DNA of 64,000 bases from Lachnospiraceae bacterium M18-1 (GTDB lineage: Bacteria; Bacillota; Clostridia; Lachnospirales; Lachnospiraceae): the NCBI GenBank assembly GCA_000403295.2, contig KE159610.1, forward strand, positions 787,387 to 851,386. Reading direction: 5' to 3'. Numbering within the stretch: the stretch's first letter is position 1; each line of letters begins with the position of its first letter. The notes under the pieces were generated by a model. It was not told the DNA's origin. It did no database searches and was given only the letters and a program-made list of their open reading frames with translations. A program made the translations under genes and the position numbers. Positions 59,211-64,000 of this stretch are shown in pieces.

Positions 59211-59576
59211 TTATGGACAATAAACACCTGTTAAATGCCATCCTGTTGAAGGTTCCCCATATGTTCGAAGCTGATAGTTCTTCGTTGGATATACATCACA
59301 GCCATATCTAACCTTGTAAGTCCCCTTAGCATTTCTTATTACACGATAGTAAGGGGTCCCTACACCATTTTCACATATGGAAATCCCCTTGATCGTCCCA
59401 CCAACAAATGACGATACCGTAATATAATAATTGGTTTCTCCGTCATCCTTAATTGTCCAGAAAGAATTTTCGTCTCCCGGGCTCACATCAAGCGGGCTGT
59501 TTTTTGCCAATGCGGTCATACTCATGCTTGTAACACATGCAGTCATTGCCAAAAATAAACTTAACTTCTTTTTCAT
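59211..59576 (-). CDS. Small secreted protein of unknown function
   Basis: A 121-residue protein with a clear signal peptide (MKKKLSLFLAMTACVTSMSMTALAKN, cleavage after ALA). The mature ~96 residues contain three cysteines and beta-rich repeats (NYYITVSSFVGGTIKGISICENG, GTYKVRYGCDVYP, NYQLRTYGEPSTGWHLTGVY). I do not recognise the family. It is divergent from the BlaI/M56 pair and resembles a target of that system by location. Confidence 0.6.
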   Translation of the reverse strand: MKKKLSLFLAMTACVTSMSMTALAKNSPLDVSPGDENSFWTIKDDGETNYYITVSSFVGGTIKGISICENGVGTPYYRVIRNAKGTYKVRYGCDVYPTKNYQLRTYGEPSTGWHLTGVYCP

Positions 59577-59918
59577 CTTTGTACTCTTCTTTAATTATTT
59601 TTCTGCTTGTTTTCGAAAACTTCAGTCATTTTGCACTATACCACTCTTATACATAATTTGTCAATATTTTTTTATTATATATATTACAAAATATTTTTAT
59701 AATATATGTATTCATATTATAACAGCAAATATCATTTCACATTTCAATTATTGATATAATTTCAATTCAATGGTATACTACTCTCCAGTAGGATGAAAAA
59801 ATGATGCATCTGCAAAGCTCAATGTATAGTATAGGTTCTCTGTAAAATAAGAATCTGTAGGAAAATAACTGATACAGATTCTAAGCAAACGAATATTATC
59901 GAAAGAAAGAAGGTTGTC
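59577..59918. promoter_or_regulatory. AT-rich divergent intergenic region: promoter and dyad of the BlaI-type operon
   Basis: TTGATA (59751), a 17-base spacer and TATACT (59774) form a plus-strand promoter. The dyad AGAATCTGTA/TACAGATTCT (59850-59882) follows in the leader, a plausible BlaI-type operator since family sites carry TACA..TGTA halves. Up to 59750 the DNA is very AT-rich with no gene seen. Confidence 0.6.
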
Positions 59919-60290
59919 ATGAAGAATTTGAAGTTAAGTAATAAGGAGATGGATGTTATGCTTGTGTTCTGGAACTCGGATGAAGCATTGGCATCCAGTG
60001 ATATTCCGAAAATAGAAAGTTCATTGAATATCAATACCGTCCGTGTGGCCATCAAGAATCTGTTGAAAAAGTCCGTGATCGAAGTTGCCGATATTGCCCA
60101 GCGCGGAACCGTATTAACCCGCACTTACCGTCCGACAATTTCATTTGAAGATTATCTCAGCGGTCAGCTCGAACATATGAATTTTAACTCTTTGAACCTG
60201 ATGAGCACCTTGATCAGACGGGAAACGAACGATGAAAATCTGGACGAGCTGGAAAAGATCATCCAGGAACACAGGCACAGTATAAAGTAA
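59919..60290 (+). CDS. BlaI/MecI-family transcriptional repressor
   Basis: A 123-residue winged-helix protein (LKLSNKEMDVMLVFWNSDEALASSDI, NINTVRVAIKNLLKKSVIEVADIAQRGTVLTRTYRPTISFEDY) matching BlaI layout: N-terminal DNA-binding and C-terminal dimerisation. It is followed 40 bases later by an M56 sensor, the classical repressor/sensor pair. It lacks an obvious beta-lactamase partner, so it likely responds to another wall signal. Confidence 0.78.
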   Translation: MKNLKLSNKEMDVMLVFWNSDEALASSDIPKIESSLNINTVRVAIKNLLKKSVIEVADIAQRGTVLTRTYRPTISFEDYLSGQLEHMNFNSLNLMSTLIRRETNDENLDELEKIIQEHRHSIK

Positions 60291-60329
60291 TTCTACTAAA
60301 AATACGAATTAATATGAGGTGAAAATAAG

Positions 60330-61478
60330 ATGCATTTTTCAGCAACATCTTATATCATGACTATTTTGGGCGGAAACTGCTTAATTTGCTTTTTATGTAT
60401 CATCATGAGGGATGGGCGTATTGCTCAAAAGTTGAGTATTCGCTTTCTGAAATATTTTTCATTTTTCATCCTGTTGAGAATGATGTTGCCTTTTGAATTT
60501 TTCCATACCATAACGGTGCCTTCGGAAAAAATCCTGCCAACAGTTATGGATTTTTGTAACGAATATGTTTTCTTTACCATCAAAAATATTGCCGTAACCC
60601 CATCCAGGCTGCTTTTGTCCGTCTGGATCGTCGGAGTCGTTTATATTGTATGCAATACTGTCAGAAACTATATGAGATTATATCGCGTCATCCCCTGTTT
60701 TCCGAATCTGATCGATGCCACTGACAGCAATGTATCAGCAATATTGACGGCTATTTATAACACAAATCCTGTCCCGCATCCAGTAAAAAAGGTGATCCGT
60801 ACAAGTTTTGTAAACACTCCCTGTGTCATAGGATTTTTTTCGCCTGTAATCTTTCTTCCCGATCTTGATCTCACCCCGGAAGAATTGTATTGCATCCTTC
60901 TCCATGAATTAAGCCATGTGCGGCATATGGATTTTATCTTGATGCTTGTTTCGGAAATCTTATGCATCATCAATTGGTGGAATCCTTTCGTGACATCTTT
61001 GAGGACACGGCTGGAGGAGATCCTGGAATTTCATGCGGACAATACAGCCTTTGCCAATCTGCCGCCCAGTCACCGGAAATTATATCTGGATTGCCTGCTA
61101 AAGGTAGCGCGAAGCCAGCAGCAGAAACCGCTTTTACCGGCAATGACCATGCTCTTTTCAACGAATAGGTCTGGGACGCTTAAATACAGAATATTGCGGC
61201 TTGTAAACTCGGAATCGTGCAGGTCAGTCACCAATTATTTTGCCATGAGTATTGCCGTTCTAATGCTGGTTGCTTCTACACTATTTATTATTGAGCCTTC
61301 CTGGTTGCCGGAAGAGGAAATTAATGGCGAAGTTTTTAGTTTGGATGAAGACAACAGCTATTTACTGATGCGTGGGGATGAAACCTATGATATGTATATT
61401 GGCGGAAACTATATAAGCACTATACATAATCGTAATGTAGAAGGGATATGCGAACTCCCTGTTTATAACACGGAATAA
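60330..61478 (+). CDS. M56 (BlaR1/MecR1-like) membrane metalloprotease sensor
   Basis: A 382-residue protein with several transmembrane helices and the M56 zinc-protease motif EELYCILLHELSHVRHMDFIL near residue 190. The helix following it has WWNPFV, and EILEFHADNTAF supplies a further zinc-ligand region. The C-terminal extracellular part is only ~70 residues and lacks the penicillin-binding sensor domain of BlaR1. It presumably cleaves the BlaI-type repressor upon a signal. Confidence 0.82.
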   Translation: MHFSATSYIMTILGGNCLICFLCIIMRDGRIAQKLSIRFLKYFSFFILLRMMLPFEFFHTITVPSEKILPTVMDFCNEYVFFTIKNIAVTPSRLLLSVWIVGVVYIVCNTVRNYMRLYRVIPCFPNLIDATDSNVSAILTAIYNTNPVPHPVKKVIRTSFVNTPCVIGFFSPVIFLPDLDLTPEELYCILLHELSHVRHMDFILMLVSEILCIINWWNPFVTSLRTRLEEILEFHADNTAFANLPPSHRKLYLDCLLKVARSQQQKPLLPAMTMLFSTNRSGTLKYRILRLVNSESCRSVTNYFAMSIAVLMLVASTLFIIEPSWLPEEEINGEVFSLDEDNSYLLMRGDETYDMYIGGNYISTIHNRNVEGICELPVYNTE

Positions 61479-61512
61479 TTTTTTTATGAATCAAGAAGGA
61501 GCATATTATCAT

Positions 61513-61758
61513 ATGAAGAAGAAACTAATGATTATATTATTTGTTTTATCCGTTCTTTCTCCTACAACAGCATTTGCAGAAGCCGAATGTACAACAGCAC
61601 CAATTTCGTCTTCTGTATCTGCAAACAATACCGATAGCATAATGCCTCTGTCAGATGTCATTGTCTGGAAAGTCAAAGTAGTGAATGGGAAAACCTATCG
61701 CCGCAGATACAACGCCACAAAAAAACAATGGATTGGCGACTGGGAATTAGTGCCGTAA
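61513..61758 (+). CDS. Small secreted protein downstream of the M56 sensor
   Basis: The start at 61513 gives an 81-residue protein with signal peptide MKKKLMIILFVLSVLSPTTAFAEA; GAAGGAG lies 13 bases upstream and the frame also opens at 61486. The mature ~58 residues end with TYRRRYNATKKQWIGDWELVP, basic and aromatic. It belongs to the same transcript as blaI and M56 genes (terminator at 61855). Function unknown. Confidence 0.6.
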   Translation: MKKKLMIILFVLSVLSPTTAFAEAECTTAPISSSVSANNTDSIMPLSDVIVWKVKVVNGKTYRRRYNATKKQWIGDWELVP

Positions 61759-61854
61759 TATTTTATCCCATATGCACACAATACTCGTTTTGGTAATGAA
61801 ATTACATATGCAGAATTTCCGCCCCCGGCGGTTTTCCTGCATCCTGCAGGATTA

Positions 61855-61903
61855 AAATACAGGTACGGAAAAGGATTCCTCTCTCCATACCTGTATTTTT
61901 TCC
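61855..61903 (+). terminator. Terminator of the BlaI/M56 operon
   Basis: AAATACAGGTA/TACCTGTATTT with a TTTTTT tail on the plus strand, about 100 bases after the last stop. Confidence 0.75.
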
Positions 61904-61946
61904 TGTACTCCTGATCGGAATTAACTGACAGCCCCGCGCCTGTAAT

Positions 61947-62690
61947 TTATTTGCCGCACCGCTCCTGCAGAATCGTCAGCGCCTGCACAATGATCGCCGC
62001 ATGGTCCACCGCGATCATCCCGCCGTCCTTTACCGCAAATGACTCCTCCCGGATCAGCCCCGGATGCATTTTCCGTTCCACCAGCGCATGGGTGTCCAGA
62101 TCTTTCTTAGGATTTTTCACAGTAAGCCGGTACGTTCTCACTTCCGCCCCGTCCTCCTGCTGCCCTGTGCCGGACATATCTCCCGCGCCGGAATCCGCCC
62201 CGCGCCTTATCTCTTCCAGCTCCAGTTCACACCAGACCGCGTCTGCCGCATCGTCCCCGGCAGCAGGCTCCGGCTCCCGGCCCTGGATGAGCGCCATATA
62301 TGCCGTGGTGATCACGCGTGTCCTGGGGTCCCTGTCATAGTTCCCGTAAGCCCCGATCTGTTCCATGGGCAGACCGCCGATTCCCGTTTCCTCCAGCAAT
62401 TCCCGCTTTGCAGACGCTTCCAGATTCTCCTCCATATCCACAAAGCCCCCCGGCAGCGCCCAAAAACCGATACTCGGATGGTTGCTCCTCTTTACCAGAA
62501 GGAGCTTAAGCCCCCGAAGCTCCTTTGTCAAAGGCTCCGCGCAGGAAAAGATCACCGCATCCGCCGTACAGCTTGGCGTCTGATATTTATAAGGATCATA
62601 CCCTTCCAAAAATTCCTCCAAGGTCTGTCCCGCCTGATTCCGCTCCCCGGTTCCGTAAAATTTTGACAAATCCTTTAAAAATGCTGTCAT
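61947..62690 (-). CDS. Nudix hydrolase
   Basis: A 247-residue protein with the Nudix box GGFVDMEENLEASAKRELLEETGI near residue 82 and the flanking FWALPGG. The N-terminal ~40 residues and C-terminal ~90 residues fit the long ADP-ribose/NADH pyrophosphatase-like or NrtR-like forms without the DNA-binding part. It hydrolyses a nucleoside diphosphate linked to another moiety. It lies 44 bases downstream of the AAA_14 gene on the same strand. Confidence 0.85.
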   Translation of the reverse strand: MTAFLKDLSKFYGTGERNQAGQTLEEFLEGYDPYKYQTPSCTADAVIFSCAEPLTKELRGLKLLLVKRSNHPSIGFWALPGGFVDMEENLEASAKRELLEETGIGGLPMEQIGAYGNYDRDPRTRVITTAYMALIQGREPEPAAGDDAADAVWCELELEEIRRGADSGAGDMSGTGQQEDGAEVRTYRLTVKNPKKDLDTHALVERKMHPGLIREESFAVKDGGMIAVDHAAIIVQALTILQERCGK

Positions 62691-62733
62691 AGTTTTCTCT
62701 CCTTCCTTTCGTGATTCTTTGATCTGCAGCCTG

Positions 62734-63933
62734 TCACTTCATCAGCCACTCAAGCACATTCCACTGTTTGATCCCGTTGTGGGAGGTCAGCGGTGTAAAA
62801 TCCATTGTCAGAAGATACTTTGGATTGTGGTCGCGGATCCTTTCCAAGGGGGCAAGCTCCCGCTCCAACGTGCTTTCCTCCATAACAGTCAACGCAACCT
62901 GGTAATACTCCTCCCCTTCTTCACCGATCGCGATAAAGTCGATCTCCGCATTCCCCACTTTTCCGATATACACCTCATAGCCTCTTCTCAGCAGCTCCAG
63001 ATAAACCACATTTTCCAGTATATGCCCCAGATCCGCCCGCTTTGTCCCAAGCAGATAATAGCGCAGCCCCATATCGCACAGATAATATTTGTTGCCCGTC
63101 GTCAGATACTGCTTTCCCTTCACATCGTACCGTCCCGCCTTATAGAGGATAAAGCACTCCGTCAACGCCCCCAGATAATTCTCCACCGTAGAAATCGCGA
63201 TCTTCCTTCCTGCGGTGGTCATGGTGTTCGCGATTTTGGTTGCGGAACAGAGGCTGCCCACATTGTCAAACATAAAACGGATCACGCTGTCCAGCCCGCC
63301 TGCATCCGCGATCCGGTAGCGGGCCATGATATCCTTCAGGATAATGGACGTATAGATCCCCTCCAGATATGCGTGGATATCTCTCTTCTTTTCCAACTGC
63401 ACCACATAGGGAAAAGAGCCGTTCTGGATATAGTTCTGGTATTTGAGCATCAGGTCTGTCTTATCCCCCAGTGCAGACAGATATTCCTTAAAAGACAGCG
63501 GCAGCATCTTAATCTCCACATAGCGGCCGGCAAGCAGTGTAGCAAGCTCCCCCGACAGCAGATACGCATTGGAACCCGTGATATAGACGTCACAATTTTC
63601 CTTAATATACAGTCCGTCAACCGCCTTCTGAAATTCCGGCACATTCTGCACTTCATCGATCAGGATATAGTTCATCTTTTCGGAATCCATCTGCTGCCGG
63701 ATCCAATCATACAGCTGCATATAATCCCGGATATCATGGTAATCCGGATCTTCCATATTCACGCGGATGATCTGGTCTTTGCTCACGCCATCCTGCACCA
63801 GATACTCGCAATACAAGTCAAACAGCGTAGACTTCCCGCATCTGCGTATTCCGGTTACTACTTTTATGACTTCTTTTTCCCGAAAACGTATTAGCTGTTC
63901 CAGATATTCCGGCCTTTCGATTCGCTTATGCAT
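62734..63933 (-). CDS. AAA_14/DUF4143 ATPase
   Basis: A 399-residue protein. Walker A VVTGIRRCGKSTLFDLY near residue 30 and Walker B ILIDEVQNVPEF near residue 91 define the AAA_14 domain. The C-terminal half is DUF4143 (DIMARYRIADAGGLDSVIRFMFDNVGSLCSATKIANTM, ENVVYLELLRRGYEVYIGK, EIDFIAIGEEG with the DxD/ExK nuclease-like core of that domain). Such proteins are common in gut anaerobes; the function is not established. Confidence 0.85.
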   Translation of the reverse strand: MHKRIERPEYLEQLIRFREKEVIKVVTGIRRCGKSTLFDLYCEYLVQDGVSKDQIIRVNMEDPDYHDIRDYMQLYDWIRQQMDSEKMNYILIDEVQNVPEFQKAVDGLYIKENCDVYITGSNAYLLSGELATLLAGRYVEIKMLPLSFKEYLSALGDKTDLMLKYQNYIQNGSFPYVVQLEKKRDIHAYLEGIYTSIILKDIMARYRIADAGGLDSVIRFMFDNVGSLCSATKIANTMTTAGRKIAISTVENYLGALTECFILYKAGRYDVKGKQYLTTGNKYYLCDMGLRYYLLGTKRADLGHILENVVYLELLRRGYEVYIGKVGNAEIDFIAIGEEGEEYYQVALTVMEESTLERELAPLERIRDHNPKYLLTMDFTPLTSHNGIKQWNVLEWLMK

Positions 63934-64000
63934 ACGTCGCTTCCTCCTCTCCCCTGATCTATGTTATGTTCTTCATTTTTTTCTAAGTTATAACTTATGT

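Noticed and set aside
1..64000. CRISPR array, rRNA or tRNA genes
   Set aside because: I found no evenly spaced short repeats with unique spacers, no cloverleaf with the GGTTCGAATCC arm and no rRNA-like conserved blocks.

Overview
The window reads as chromosome of a gut Lachnospiraceae-type Firmicute (class Clostridia). Supporting signs are strong AGGAGG-type ribosome binding sites, sigma-A promoters with 17-bp spacers, a T-box in front of thrS, rhamnan-synthesis-F and CDP-glycerol-transferase type cell-wall glycan genes, and a RepA_N/MobV mobile element with a Cys-rich VLP protein. No rRNA, tRNA or CRISPR array was seen.

Layout. (1) 1-5.1 kb: the end of an integrated mobilizable element with a MobV relaxase (cut by the window edge), RepA_N initiator with possible iterons, Cys-rich protein, XRE regulator, an alpha/beta hydrolase and an ANT(6)-type streptomycin resistance gene. 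It abuts a truncated XRE gene at 5.13-5.27 kb, the probable junction. (2) 5.4-25.9 kb: one long minus-strand surface-glycan operon. It holds all four activities for GDP-D-glycero-D-manno-heptose, a cytidylyltransferase plus ribulose-phosphate-epimerase-like pair, CDP-glycerol-type transferases, GT2/GT8 transferases, methyltransferases and an RgpF-like protein. Eight of its proteins carry the same small 'YGxG' Rossmann-like module. (3) 25.9-28 kb: a TnpB-family gene whose three RuvC catalytic acids are all replaced (a TldR-like candidate), followed by a structured noncoding stretch that may be its guide RNA and preceded by two palindromes and a possible small RNA. (4) 28-41.4 kb: a LacI-controlled minus-strand operon with a reductase, cyclase, two PEP-mutase/isocitrate-lyase family enzymes, a peptide/nickel-type ABC importer and four SnoaL-like paralogues. 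(5) 41.4-49.7 kb: repeat-flanked regulator cassette, T-box-thrS, HEPN/MNT pair with a frameshift, a small ORF, acetyltransferase, MATE exporter and several structured intergenic repeats. (6) 49.7-59.2 kb: a carbohydrate-type ABC system with two unusual binding proteins, two permeases, an HlyD-like adaptor and an orphan MacB-like membrane protein. (7) 59.2-64 kb: BlaI/M56 sensor pair with small secreted proteins, a Nudix hydrolase and an AAA_14/DUF4143 ATPase.

The most interesting locus is the nuclease-dead TnpB homologue directly downstream of oppF. Published TnpB-derived RNA-guided repressors (TldR) are also found near oppF. Here it sits between a LacI-controlled uptake/catabolic operon and a surface-glycan operon, so either could be its target. 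I could not identify a guide-target match by eye.
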